Below are positions 1 to 7,655 of a stretch of DNA of 11,036 nucleotides, in pieces. A program made the position numbers and the translations under genes. Below the pieces are notes generated by a model. The model searched no databases. It was given only the letters and a program-made list of their open reading frames with translations, and was not told the DNA's origin. This DNA is from an uncultured Jannaschia sp. (GTDB lineage Bacteria; Pseudomonadota; Alphaproteobacteria; Rhodobacterales; Rhodobacteraceae): positions 1-11,036 of the forward strand of contig CALFSY010000069.1 in the NCBI GenBank assembly GCA_937916365.1, read 5' to 3'. The stretch's first letter is position 1, and each line of letters begins with the position of its first letter.

Positions 1-1
1 T

Positions 2-1435
2 ATCACACATCTGATACAGGGTTTGTGGCAACCCCAGGCTGTGCCTGTTTGGATAACCCTTTATATCCTTATCCTATTCACGTTGAAGGTGGCCCAACCC
101 TACAGCCTATCCCCTGATGAGGCCGAACAAATGATCCTGACCCAGGGCTGGGCTTGGGGGTATGGAACGCAACCGCCGCTTTATACGTGGCTGCAAATCC
201 TGGTCTTTGAGATCACAGGCCCGGGTAGGTTTGGGTTGGCCGTGCTGAAACACGGCCTGTTGTTGGCGATTTATCTGGGGGTTTGGCGGCTGGCGCGTAT
301 GGTGGGCGCCGATCAACGGGTGGCGGGGGTGGCCATGTTGGGCACCTTGTTGATCCCCACGTTGTTATGGTCGGCGCAGCGGGATCTGACGCACACCGTT
401 TTGGCTGTGGCCGTTTCAATTTGGGTCGTTATCGCGGCCCTATTGGCCCTGCGCACACAAACGTGGGTAACCTTTGCCTTGGTGGGGATGTTGGCCGCGG
501 CAAGCATTTTATCAAAGTGGAACGTTGTGTTTGTGATCTTGGGGGGCGCGGTGGCGATCCTAAGCATGCCGCAGGCGCGCACATGGCGTTGGTGGATCAG
601 TGTAGGCGTGATAGTGGCCCTAATGATACGCCCGGCCATGTGGATGTTGGACCATTGGACCATTGCGACCAGCGGGATTGCACGATTTGATGCAACCGAT
701 GGGCCGGGCATGGGGGCCGCCGCCCAGGCATTGGTATCATTCGTGCAGGGTCTTTTGGCCGATTACGCCTTGGTTGCGCTGTTGTTATTGATTTGTTTTG
801 GGCTGCCTGCATGGGGTCGGGCCGATTGGCCGATACGCCTGATCCGTCGTATGATATTGGCGGCGATAGGCATTATCATCATGGCCGCCTTGGGGTCGGG
901 GGCGACAGTGATCCATCAACGATGGGTTTTGCCGCCGTTGGTCTTTGCGCCGATGGTCGCGGTCTTTGCATTGGCGCCCTCGATCACACGGCGGAACACC
1001 GTGTGGTTTACGGGGATTGGCGGCGCGCTTGTCCTCATATTCGGCCTAATCATACCGCAGCTTTTGCCCGTGCTAGGCGATAGACCCATGCGCAAACAGG
1101 TCCCCATTGCCGCGATTGCCCAGGCATTGCCAGACGGAAATTTGGTGGTGTTGACCGAATCGGCAATGTTGGCGGGAAACCTGCGCGCAATGCGGCCGGA
1201 AATAAACGTCGGATTGCCCGGCTTCCCCCCGCAGACAGAGGCACGGCCAACTCATGTGATATGGGGGCGGGCCTTTGCCCCATTTAACGGATCGTTGGGA
1301 AATTTGACATCATTCGCACAAGAACACACCGACCAAACAATAAATTCGTCCGCAATCGCCCCCATTACAGTGCCATATCCCCCACCATTTGAATCTTGGC
1401 TATATTACCTTTACATCGCAGATGTGTCGCAGTGA
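2..1435 (+). CDS. GT-C family 39 (ArnT/PMT-like) membrane glycosyltransferase, 5' end uncertain or cut
   Basis: This is a polytopic membrane protein that probably transfers a sugar from a polyprenyl-phosphate donor to an envelope acceptor on the periplasmic face; the actual substrate cannot be told. What is seen: a hydrophobic segment near the N-terminus, then the motif SPDEAEQ about 30 residues after the TTG at 23. This is followed by a GYGTQPPLYTW segment, the first-loop pattern (acidic pair, then Tyr/Pro-Pro-Leu) of family 39 enzymes. Many further hydrophobic segments run to about residue 350, ending in a more polar tail of roughly 100 residues. The frame is open to the left edge, so the TTG at 23 may be internal and the true start may lie outside. 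It ends 46 bases before sucD on the same strand, so read-through into sucD is possible. The family call is fairly sure; the function is not. Confidence 0.8.
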   Translation: MTHLIQGLWQPQAVPVWITLYILILFTLKVAQPYSLSPDEAEQMILTQGWAWGYGTQPPLYTWLQILVFEITGPGRFGLAVLKHGLLLAIYLGVWRLARMVGADQRVAGVAMLGTLLIPTLLWSAQRDLTHTVLAVAVSIWVVIAALLALRTQTWVTFALVGMLAAASILSKWNVVFVILGGAVAILSMPQARTWRWWISVGVIVALMIRPAMWMLDHWTIATSGIARFDATDGPGMGAAAQALVSFVQGLLADYALVALLLLICFGLPAWGRADWPIRLIRRMILAAIGIIIMAALGSGATVIHQRWVLPPLVFAPMVAVFALAPSITRRNTVWFTGIGGALVLIFGLIIPQLLPVLGDRPMRKQVPIAAIAQALPDGNLVVLTESAMLAGNLRAMRPEINVGLPGFPPQTEARPTHVIWGRAFAPFNGSLGNLTSFAQEHTDQTINSSAIAPITVPYPPPFESWLYYLYIADVSQ

Positions 1436-1467
1436 CCCACACCTAAATCGAATCACATTCTCAAACA

Positions 1468-1473
1468 TAGGAA
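1468..1473 (+). promoter_or_regulatory. Shine-Dalgarno site deciding the sucD start
   Basis: A TAGGAA purine stretch lies 8 bases ahead of the ATG at 1482. It supports that ATG over the in-frame ATG at 1389, which would lie inside the glycosyltransferase gene and add 31 residues absent from SucD proteins. Confidence 0.6.
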
Positions 1474-1481
1474 CCACAACA

Positions 1482-2363
1482 ATGGCCGTGCTTATCGACG
1501 AAAATACCAAAGTCATTTGTCAGGGTTTCACAGGATCGCAAGGCACCTTTCATTCGGAACAGGCCATCGCCTATGGCACCAAAATGGTGGGGGGCGTGAC
1601 CCCAGGCAAAGGCGGGATGATCCATCTGGATCTGCCGGTCTTTAACTCAGTCCATGAGGCCAAAGCAGCGACAGGTGCCACAGCCACCGTCATTTACGTG
1701 CCCCCCCCCTTTGCCGCCGATTCGATCCTTGAGGCCATCGACGCACAGATGGACCTGATCGTATGCATTACCGAGGGCATCCCCGTGTTAGACATGATGA
1801 CAGTCAAACGCGCGTTGGAGGGCACGGCATCAACCCTGATCGGCCCCAACTGCCCCGGCGTTATCACACCCGATGCGTGTAAAATCGGCATCATGCCGGG
1901 CCATATCCACAAACGGGGCAAGGTGGGGGTTGTCTCACGATCGGGCACCTTGACGTATGAGGCCGTGAAACAAACCACCGATGTGGGCCTTGGCCAATCC
2001 ACCTGCGTGGGCATTGGCGGCGACCCCATCAAAGGGTCTGAGCATATCGACGTGTTGGAATGGTTTCTGGCCGATGAAGAAACCCAAGCCATCATCATGA
2101 TCGGTGAGATTGGCGGCAGTGCCGAGGAAGAGGCCGCACAATTCCTGGCCGATGAACGCAAAAAGGGCCGCTGGAAACCCACCGCGGGCTTTATTGCGGG
2201 CCGCACCGCGCCACCAGGCCGCCGCATGGGCCACGCGGGCGCCATTGTCGCCGGGGGTAAAGGCGGCGCGGAAGACAAGATTGAGGCCATGCAAACCGCG
2301 GGCATCACCGTCGCCGACAGCCCCGCAAGCCTGGGCGAAGCGGTGTTGGAGGCGATAGGATAG
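1482..2363 (+). CDS. sucD: Succinyl-CoA synthetase (ADP-forming) alpha subunit
   Basis: SucD with SucC interconverts succinyl-CoA and succinate plus CoA, coupled to nucleotide triphosphate formation, in the cytosolic TCA cycle. The 293-residue product has the usual length. The N-terminus MAVLIDENTKVICQGFTG and the following GSQGTFHSEQAIAYG are the CoA-binding Rossmann region. A PGKGG motif, VPPPF and the ITEGIP stretch follow in family order. GPNCPGVITP marks the start of the ligase domain. The phosphorylated histidine is His251 in RRMGHAGAI, followed by a glycine-rich AGGKGGAEDK stretch. The start is chosen from family N-termini and the Shine-Dalgarno site. sucC is not immediately upstream, where a glycosyltransferase sits instead. 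Downstream come a DUF805 gene and sucA on the same strand. One oddity is a run of nine C at 1701-1709 inside the conserved VPPPF codons. Confidence 0.98.
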   Translation: MAVLIDENTKVICQGFTGSQGTFHSEQAIAYGTKMVGGVTPGKGGMIHLDLPVFNSVHEAKAATGATATVIYVPPPFAADSILEAIDAQMDLIVCITEGIPVLDMMTVKRALEGTASTLIGPNCPGVITPDACKIGIMPGHIHKRGKVGVVSRSGTLTYEAVKQTTDVGLGQSTCVGIGGDPIKGSEHIDVLEWFLADEETQAIIMIGEIGGSAEEEAAQFLADERKKGRWKPTAGFIAGRTAPPGRRMGHAGAIVAGGKGGAEDKIEAMQTAGITVADSPASLGEAVLEAIG

Positions 2364-2417
2364 AGGTAGGCAAGGAAAATAAAAGCCTAAGCCTAAATAG
2401 GCGATGTAAAACAGCAC

Positions 2418-3059
2418 ATGACAAAATCAAAGATGGTGATCATGTCACCCATAAATGCAATTATCATGGGTTTGTGTAAATCTTTTACTACTGCTGGGCG
2501 CACCTCGCGCGCTGAATTTTGGTGGCTATGGTGCTTTCACTTTGTCGTTCCCTTTCTACTAATCTTCATATTATATCCCTCTTTGAATAATCTAAGCATC
2601 AACAAATTCGCCATACCTACAGCAGCTCGTGTATTAGCATATCTGGGTATAATAATCTATGTTGGCACCCTACCAAGTGCATTTTCTGCCGTGATCCGCC
2701 GCTGTCATGATATGGGTCAAACTGGAAGATGGCAGGGCCTTTTGTATGCGTTGTTGATTATAGCAGTGGTCATAACATTTCTTAGTATGCCACATGGGCC
2801 CTCATTCGAACTCACCAGTGCGCTATTTCAAGATGAATTGGCCTCAGAAAACCCGACAACGCTTATTGTGATGAGCCCTTTGATCCTGATCACAGGCTTT
2901 TTTGATTTTATATTCTTTATCATAATCACTGTGACAATTTTAATAACTATCGGTATTTTCTTGCTAATTATGCTTATTCCTTTAGGGCTTAGTTTAGGTG
3001 GCCCATCCCAACCTGGTTCCAACACATACGGCCCAAATCCGCATGAGGTAACATCATGA
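2418..3059 (+). CDS. DUF805 family membrane protein
   Basis: This is a protein of the DUF805 family (small inner-membrane proteins of unknown role); I do not assign a function. Family marks: GRTSRAEFWW (residues 27-36), then a membrane segment. RRCHDMGQTGRW (94-105) follows and leads into another hydrophobic stretch. The tail PGSNTYGPNPHE (199-210) matches the usual Gly-Asn-Tyr/Arg-Tyr-Gly-Pro-Asn-Pro ending. At 213 residues it is longer than typical members of about 120; the extra length, roughly 120-185, carries an additional hydrophobic segment. The ATG at 2418 has a poor Shine-Dalgarno site. The in-frame ATG at 2442 (MSPINAIIMG) aligns better with family N-termini and may be the real start. 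The last four bases overlap the sucA start (ATGA). Codon use is visibly more AT-rich (ATA, TTA, AAT) than in sucD and sucA. This may reflect a hydrophobic protein or a different history. Confidence 0.85.
   Translation: MTKSKMVIMSPINAIIMGLCKSFTTAGRTSRAEFWWLWCFHFVVPFLLIFILYPSLNNLSINKFAIPTAARVLAYLGIIIYVGTLPSAFSAVIRRCHDMGQTGRWQGLLYALLIIAVVITFLSMPHGPSFELTSALFQDELASENPTTLIVMSPLILITGFFDFIFFIIITVTILITIGIFLLIMLIPLGLSLGGPSQPGSNTYGPNPHEVTS
3045..3049 (+). promoter_or_regulatory. Shine-Dalgarno site of sucA inside the DUF805 3' end
   Basis: GAGGT lies 6 bases ahead of the sucA ATG at 3056, within the last codons of the DUF805 gene. With the ATGA stop/start overlap it points to translational coupling of the two genes. 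Confidence 0.6.
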
Positions 3060-6016
3060 CCAATCAATCCCCCAACGACCTATTCCATGCGTCCTCGTTC
3101 ATGCAGGGGCAAAATGCGGCATATCTTGAGCAGCTTTATGCCCAATACGCGCAGGATCCGAACGCAGTTGACGATGGATGGCGCGCGTTTTTCGCCGCGC
3201 TTGGCGATGCCGCCCCCGACGCACAGGCGGGCGCGCATGGGCCGTCTTGGGCGCGGGCCGATTGGCCACCCACGCCCACGGGCGATATGATGACGGCCCT
3301 GAACGGCGATTGGCCCGCAACCGCGGCAGAAATCGCAGGCGCAGATCAAAAAATCAAAGCCAAAGCGGCGGAAAAAGGTGTTGAAATTACTGACGCCGAT
3401 GTGCAGCGCGCGGTGCTCGATTCTATCCGTGCGCTCATGCTGATCCGGGCTTATCGTATTCGCGGGCATTTGGTGGCCGATCTTGACCCATTGGGAATGC
3501 GCAACCCAACCCTGCATCCGGAACTTGACCCCAAAACCTATGGGTTTGCTGAGGCTGATTTAGACCGCCCGATTTTCCTGGATCATGTGTTGGGGCTTGA
3601 AATGGCCTCAATCCGGCAAATTTTAACCATCGTTAAACGCACCTATTGCGGCACTTTTGCGTTGCAATACATGCACATATCAGACCCCGAACAATCCGCC
3701 TGGCTCAAAGAACGGATCGAGGGGTATGGCAAAGAAATTCAATTCACGCGCGAAGGGCGCAAGGCGATCCTGAATAAGTTGGTCGAGGCCGAAGGATTTG
3801 AAAAATTCCTACAGGTTAAATACACGGGCACCAAACGCTTTGGTCTGGATGGGGGGGAGGCCTTGATCCCCGCGATGGAACAAATCATCAAACGCGGCGG
3901 GGCATTGGGGCTAAAGGATATTGTGATCGGAATGCCCCACCGTGGGCGGCTGAACATCTTGGCCAATGTGATGGGCAAACCTTATCGCGCGATTTTCAAC
4001 GAATTCCAAGGCGGCAGTTTCAAACCCCAAGATGTGGATGGATCGGGCGATGTGAAATATCACCTGGGCGCATCATCGGATCGCGAGTTCGATGGAAACA
4101 CCGTGCACCTTAGCCTGACCGCCAATCCCAGCCACCTTGAGGCCGTGAACCCCGTTGTTTTGGGCAAGGCGCGTGCAAAACAGGATCAGTTAAACGATAC
4201 GGACCGCACGGCGGTGTTGCCGGTGTTGTTGCATGGCGACGCCGCCTTTGCCGGGCAGGGCGTGGTGGCCGAAGGGTTTGGTTTGTCGGGCCTGCGTGGG
4301 CACCGCACGGGCGGCACCATGCACATTGTGGTCAACAATCAAATCGGATTCACCACCGCGCCGCATTTTTCGCGGTCTTCCCCCTATCCCACCGATATTG
4401 CGTTGATGGTCGAGGCGCCGATTTTCCACGTTAACGGCGATGATCCCGAGGCCGTGGTGCACGCCGCCCGGGTTGCCACCGAGTTTCGGCAAAAGTTTCA
4501 CAAAGACGTGGTGATTGATATTTTCTGCTATCGCCGGTTCGGCCATAACGAAGGGGATGAGCCGATGTTCACCAACCCCGCGATGTATACGAAAATCAAG
4601 GCCCACAAAACCACGCTGCAACTCTATACCGAACGTTTGGTGCGCGATGGCTTGATCCCCGAGGGCGAGATTGAGGATACAAAAACCACGTTTCAGGCCA
4701 AGCTGAACGAAGAGTTTGAGGCCGGCAAAGACTATAAACCCAACAAGGCCGATTGGCTGGATGGTCGATGGTCGCATATGGACCGCCAAGGCGAAGATTA
4801 TCAGCGCGGCCAAACCGCGATTGCGCCCGAAACCTTGGCCGAAATCGGCACCGCCCTTACCAAAACGCCCCAGGGGCTGAACCTGCACCGGACTGTGGGG
4901 CGGCTGATCGACGGCAAAAAACAAATGTTCACCACCGGCCAGGGTTTTGATTGGTCCACGGCCGAGGCGTTGGCGTTTGGATCGCTGCTGGTCGAAGGAT
5001 ACCCCGTGCGCCTATCGGGGCAAGATTCGATTCGCGGCACGTTCAGCCACCGGCATTCCGCCTTTGTCGATCAACAAAGCGAAGAACGGTATTATCCGCT
5101 GAACCATATCCGCGACGGGCAAGCGCGGTATGAGGCGATTGATTCCATGCTCTCGGAATACGCGGTGTTGGGGTTTGAATATGGCTATTCCTTGGCCGAG
5201 CCCAACTCGCTCGTGTTGTGGGAGGCGCAGTTCGGTGATTTCGCTAATGGCGCGCAGATCATGTTCGACCAATTCATTTCATCGGGCGAACGCAAATGGT
5301 TGCGCATGTCGGGGTTGGTGTTGTTACTGCCCCACGGGTTCGAAGGCCAAGGGCCCGAACATTCCTCTGCCCGGTTGGAGAGGTTTTTGCAAATGTGCGC
5401 CGAAGATAACTGGATCGTGGCAAACTGCACCACACCGGCGAATTATTTTCATATTTTGCGCCGCCAAATCCACCGGTCATTCCGCAAACCTTTGGTGTTG
5501 ATGACGCCCAAATCGCTGTTGCGCCATAAAATGGCGGTGTCTGATGCCGCGGCGTTCACCACGGGATCAAGTTTTCACCGCGTGTTGTGGGATGACGCGG
5601 AAATGGGCACGTCGACCACGCAACTTGCCCCCGATGATCAGATCAGACGCGTCGTCATCTGTTCGGGAAAAGTATATTATGACCTGTTGGCCGAACGCGA
5701 TGCGCGCGGGTTGACCGATGTTTACCTTTTGCGCCTGGAACAGTTTTATCCGTTCCCTGCGCTGAGCCTGATGAAAGAATTGGAACGCTTCAAAACCGCA
5801 GACATCGTATGGTGCCAAGAAGAACCAAAAAATCAGGGCGGTTGGGCCTTTATCGAACCAAATATCGAATGGGTTCTAAACCGGATCGGGGCCACGCATC
5901 CGCGCGCGCGCTATGCCGGCCGGCCGGGCGCGGCATCACCCGCCACGGGGTTGGCCAGCCAACATAAATCGCAACAAACCGCGCTTGTGAACGAAGCGCT
6001 GACAATCGAAGGGTAA
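3056..6016 (+). CDS. sucA: 2-oxoglutarate dehydrogenase E1 component
   Basis: This is the thiamine-diphosphate-dependent E1 that decarboxylates 2-oxoglutarate and succinylates the lipoyl group of SucB; it is a cytosolic part of the oxoglutarate dehydrogenase complex. The 986-residue length fits alphaproteobacterial SucA. The N-terminal segment (about 9-50: FHASSFMQGQNAAYLEQLY) is the short domain that contacts E2. Active-site motifs seen: GMPHRGRLN with His295, VKYHLG with His336, and the thiamine diphosphate motif from Gly394-Asp395 to Asn427-Asn428. The pyrimidine-binding domain starts near 625 and contains GTFSHRHSAF (His665/His667) and GPEHSSARLERF (His769). QEEPKNQGGW (921-930) marks the C-terminal domain. 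The start is supported by GAGGT at 3045-3049 and the ATGA overlap with the DUF805 gene. sucB begins 4 bases after the stop, so the two are almost certainly one transcript. No motif is missing or broken. Confidence 0.98.
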   Translation: MTNQSPNDLFHASSFMQGQNAAYLEQLYAQYAQDPNAVDDGWRAFFAALGDAAPDAQAGAHGPSWARADWPPTPTGDMMTALNGDWPATAAEIAGADQKIKAKAAEKGVEITDADVQRAVLDSIRALMLIRAYRIRGHLVADLDPLGMRNPTLHPELDPKTYGFAEADLDRPIFLDHVLGLEMASIRQILTIVKRTYCGTFALQYMHISDPEQSAWLKERIEGYGKEIQFTREGRKAILNKLVEAEGFEKFLQVKYTGTKRFGLDGGEALIPAMEQIIKRGGALGLKDIVIGMPHRGRLNILANVMGKPYRAIFNEFQGGSFKPQDVDGSGDVKYHLGASSDREFDGNTVHLSLTANPSHLEAVNPVVLGKARAKQDQLNDTDRTAVLPVLLHGDAAFAGQGVVAEGFGLSGLRGHRTGGTMHIVVNNQIGFTTAPHFSRSSPYPTDIALMVEAPIFHVNGDDPEAVVHAARVATEFRQKFHKDVVIDIFCYRRFGHNEGDEPMFTNPAMYTKIKAHKTTLQLYTERLVRDGLIPEGEIEDTKTTFQAKLNEEFEAGKDYKPNKADWLDGRWSHMDRQGEDYQRGQTAIAPETLAEIGTALTKTPQGLNLHRTVGRLIDGKKQMFTTGQGFDWSTAEALAFGSLLVEGYPVRLSGQDSIRGTFSHRHSAFVDQQSEERYYPLNHIRDGQARYEAIDSMLSEYAVLGFEYGYSLAEPNSLVLWEAQFGDFANGAQIMFDQFISSGERKWLRMSGLVLLLPHGFEGQGPEHSSARLERFLQMCAEDNWIVANCTTPANYFHILRRQIHRSFRKPLVLMTPKSLLRHKMAVSDAAAFTTGSSFHRVLWDDAEMGTSTTQLAPDDQIRRVVICSGKVYYDLLAERDARGLTDVYLLRLEQFYPFPALSLMKELERFKTADIVWCQEEPKNQGGWAFIEPNIEWVLNRIGATHPRARYAGRPGAASPATGLASQHKSQQTALVNEALTIEG

Positions 6017-6020
6017 AGAT

Positions 6021-7622
6021 ATGTCCATAGAAGTCCGCGTGCCAACCTTAGGCGAAAGTGTGACCGAGGCAACCGTTTCAACATGGTCGAAAAAACCAGG
6101 CGACAGTGTGGCGGTTGACGAAATTTTGTGCGAACTGGAAACCGATAAGGTGATGGTTGAGGTGCCTTCGCCCGCCGCAGGCACATTGGCCGAGATCACC
6201 GCGCCCGAGGGCACAAGCGTTGGGGTTGACGGCCTGTTGGGGGTCTTGGCCGAGGATACCGCCGCAGCGGGTGATGCGCCGACCCCTGTGACGGCGGCGC
6301 CCCAAACGCAAACGGCAACACCCCACGCCGCCGCCGAAGACGCCCAACCCATCACACTTGTCGCCACTTCCTCAGGTGGGGCTGATGCGGCCGAAGGCAC
6401 CGAGGGCAAACAGATAGATGTCATGGTGCCCGCCTTGGGTGAAAGCGTGACCGAGGCCACAGTGGCCACTTGGTTCAAATCCGTGGGCGATGCGGTGGCA
6501 CAAGACGAAATGCTGTGCGAACTAGAAACCGATAAGGTATCGGTTGAGGTGCCCGCCCCCGCTAACGGTGTGTTGGCCGAAATTGTAGCGCCACAGGGCG
6601 CCACAGTAGCCGCCAATGCGAAACTCGCCGTTCTTAGCGGGGCCACCACCACCGCAGGGGCCGCATCACCATCAACGGCGTCTAACAACACCGCCCCTGC
6701 CGCCACACCGACACCCGCGCCAAATGCGGCGCGCGCAGACATCGAAAATGCACCATCGGCCCAAAAACTTATGGCCGAGGCAAACCTTTCCCCCGATCAG
6801 GTGCAAGGCACAGGCCGCGATGGTCGCATTATGAAAGAGGATGTTCTAAACGCGCTGACCACACCGCGCGCGGCCCCTGCCCCAGCCCAAGCCGCACGCG
6901 CGCCCGTTTCGGTTGCGGATGCCCCGCGCGAAGAACGGGTGAAAATGACACGCCTGCGCAAAACCATCGCCACGCGCCTGAAAGATGCGCAAAACACCGC
7001 CGCGATCCTGACAACCTATAACGAGGTTGACATGACCGAGGTGATGGCCCTGCGCAAAACGTATAAGGAAGAGTTTGAAAAAAAACACGGCGTGCGCCTG
7101 GGCTTTATGTCGTTTTTTACAAAGGCCTGTTGCCATGCTTTGCACGAAATCCCCGAGGTGAATGCCGAAATCGACGGGGATGACATTGTTTATAAAAACT
7201 ATGTCCATATGGGTATCGCGGCCAGCACCCCGCAGGGGTTGGTTGTGCCGGTGATCCGCGACGCCGATCAGAAAAGTTTTGCAACCTTGGAAAAAGAAAT
7301 CGCCGAAAAGGGCAAAAGCGCGCGGGATGGTAAGCTTAGCATGGCCGATATGCAGGGCGGCACGTTCACGATTTCCAACGGCGGCGTTTACGGATCGTTG
7401 ATGTCAGCGCCCATTTTGAACCCGCCGCAATCGGGGATTTTGGGGATGCACAAAATTCAGGACCGCCCCGTTGTTGTGGGCGGTGACATCAAAATCCGGC
7501 CCATGATGTATCTGGCCCTATCCTATGACCACCGGATCGTGGACGGCAAAGGCGCCGTAACCTTTTTGGTGCGCGTGAAAGACGCGCTGGAAGACCCGCG
7601 GCGTTTGTTGATGGATTTGTGA
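6021..7622 (+). CDS. sucB: 2-oxoglutarate dehydrogenase E2 component (dihydrolipoyl succinyltransferase), two lipoyl domains
   Basis: This is the core of the oxoglutarate dehydrogenase complex (also called odhB); it moves the succinyl group from lipoyl-lysine to CoA. Domains in order: lipoyl domain 1 (residues 3-76, lipoyl Lys43 in ETDKV), an Ala/Thr/Pro-rich linker, and lipoyl domain 2 (132-205, Lys172 in ETDKV). A second Ala/Pro-rich linker leads to the peripheral subunit-binding domain (about 240-280, SAQKLMAEANLSPDQV...GRIMKEDVL). After a third linker the acyltransferase domain runs from about 310 to the end. The catalytic motif is HRIVDG with His504 and Asp508. At 533 residues it is longer than the single-lipoyl form of about 400. 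AAGGG at 6009-6013, seven bases ahead of the ATG, is the ribosome binding site. No lpd (E3) gene follows; a hairpin and a convergent gene do. Confidence 0.97.
   Translation: MSIEVRVPTLGESVTEATVSTWSKKPGDSVAVDEILCELETDKVMVEVPSPAAGTLAEITAPEGTSVGVDGLLGVLAEDTAAAGDAPTPVTAAPQTQTATPHAAAEDAQPITLVATSSGGADAAEGTEGKQIDVMVPALGESVTEATVATWFKSVGDAVAQDEMLCELETDKVSVEVPAPANGVLAEIVAPQGATVAANAKLAVLSGATTTAGAASPSTASNNTAPAATPTPAPNAARADIENAPSAQKLMAEANLSPDQVQGTGRDGRIMKEDVLNALTTPRAAPAPAQAARAPVSVADAPREERVKMTRLRKTIATRLKDAQNTAAILTTYNEVDMTEVMALRKTYKEEFEKKHGVRLGFMSFFTKACCHALHEIPEVNAEIDGDDIVYKNYVHMGIAASTPQGLVVPVIRDADQKSFATLEKEIAEKGKSARDGKLSMADMQGGTFTISNGGVYGSLMSAPILNPPQSGILGMHKIQDRPVVVGGDIKIRPMMYLALSYDHRIVDGKGAVTFLVRVKDALEDPRRLLMDL
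6027..6635 (+). repeat. Tandem duplication encoding the two SucB lipoyl domains
   Basis: Copy 1 spans 6027-6248 and copy 2 spans 6414-6635, an exact 387-base offset with no indel between the 74-residue units. By hand count about 50 of 74 residues are the same. The DNA is near-identical around the lipoyl-lysine codons (6129-6169 and 6516-6556), differing mostly at a few bases. The linker between copies is Ala/Pro/Thr-rich and not repeated. Confidence 0.85.
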
Positions 7623-7626
7623 ATGT

Positions 7627-7646
7627 GAAAGGGGAATTTCCCTTTC
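7627..7646. terminator. Hairpin between convergent sucB and epimerase ends, possible terminator
   Basis: GAAAGGG (7627-7633) pairs perfectly with CCCTTTC (7640-7646) around a six-base loop. It begins five bases after the sucB stop and ends nine bases before the stop of the opposing gene. Its place between two convergent ends suits a two-way terminator. Neither side has a clear T-run after the stem, so intrinsic termination is only a possibility. Confidence 0.45.
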
Positions 7647-7655
7647 AAACACCCC

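Noticed and set aside
283..690. 135-codon Gly/His-rich open frame inside the glycosyltransferase gene
   Set aside because: It is a shifted frame of a hydrophobic coding sequence; the composition is explained by the frame shift and no domain is visible.
1304..1309. Perfect TTGACA -35-like hexamer upstream of sucD
   Set aside because: No -10-like sequence lies 16-18 bases downstream, and it is inside the glycosyltransferase coding sequence.
1389..1481. Upstream in-frame ATG for sucD
   Set aside because: It would add 31 residues absent from SucD proteins and overlap the glycosyltransferase; the ATG at 1482 has a ribosome binding site and the family N-terminus.
1694..2308. 204-codon open frame antisense to sucD
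   Set aside because: It is a shadow of a confident gene, with no recognisable motif or ribosome binding site.
2367..2402. Short repeats and palindrome (GCCTAA twice, GCCTA-AA-TAGGC) between sucD and the DUF805 gene
   Set aside because: The stem is only five base pairs with a two-base loop and no T-run, too weak to call a terminator or operator.
4190..4924. 244-codon open frame antisense to sucA
   Set aside because: Its His/Gly/Val-rich product has no recognisable domain. The frame is kept open by the codon bias of sucA, which is certain on the other strand.
5936..6742. 268-codon open frame antisense to the start of sucB, with an Ala/Ser/Thr/Val-rich product
   Set aside because: It mirrors the Ala/Thr-rich lipoyl and linker coding sequence and its internal repeat. 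The product has no family motif, and it is wholly opposite a certain gene.
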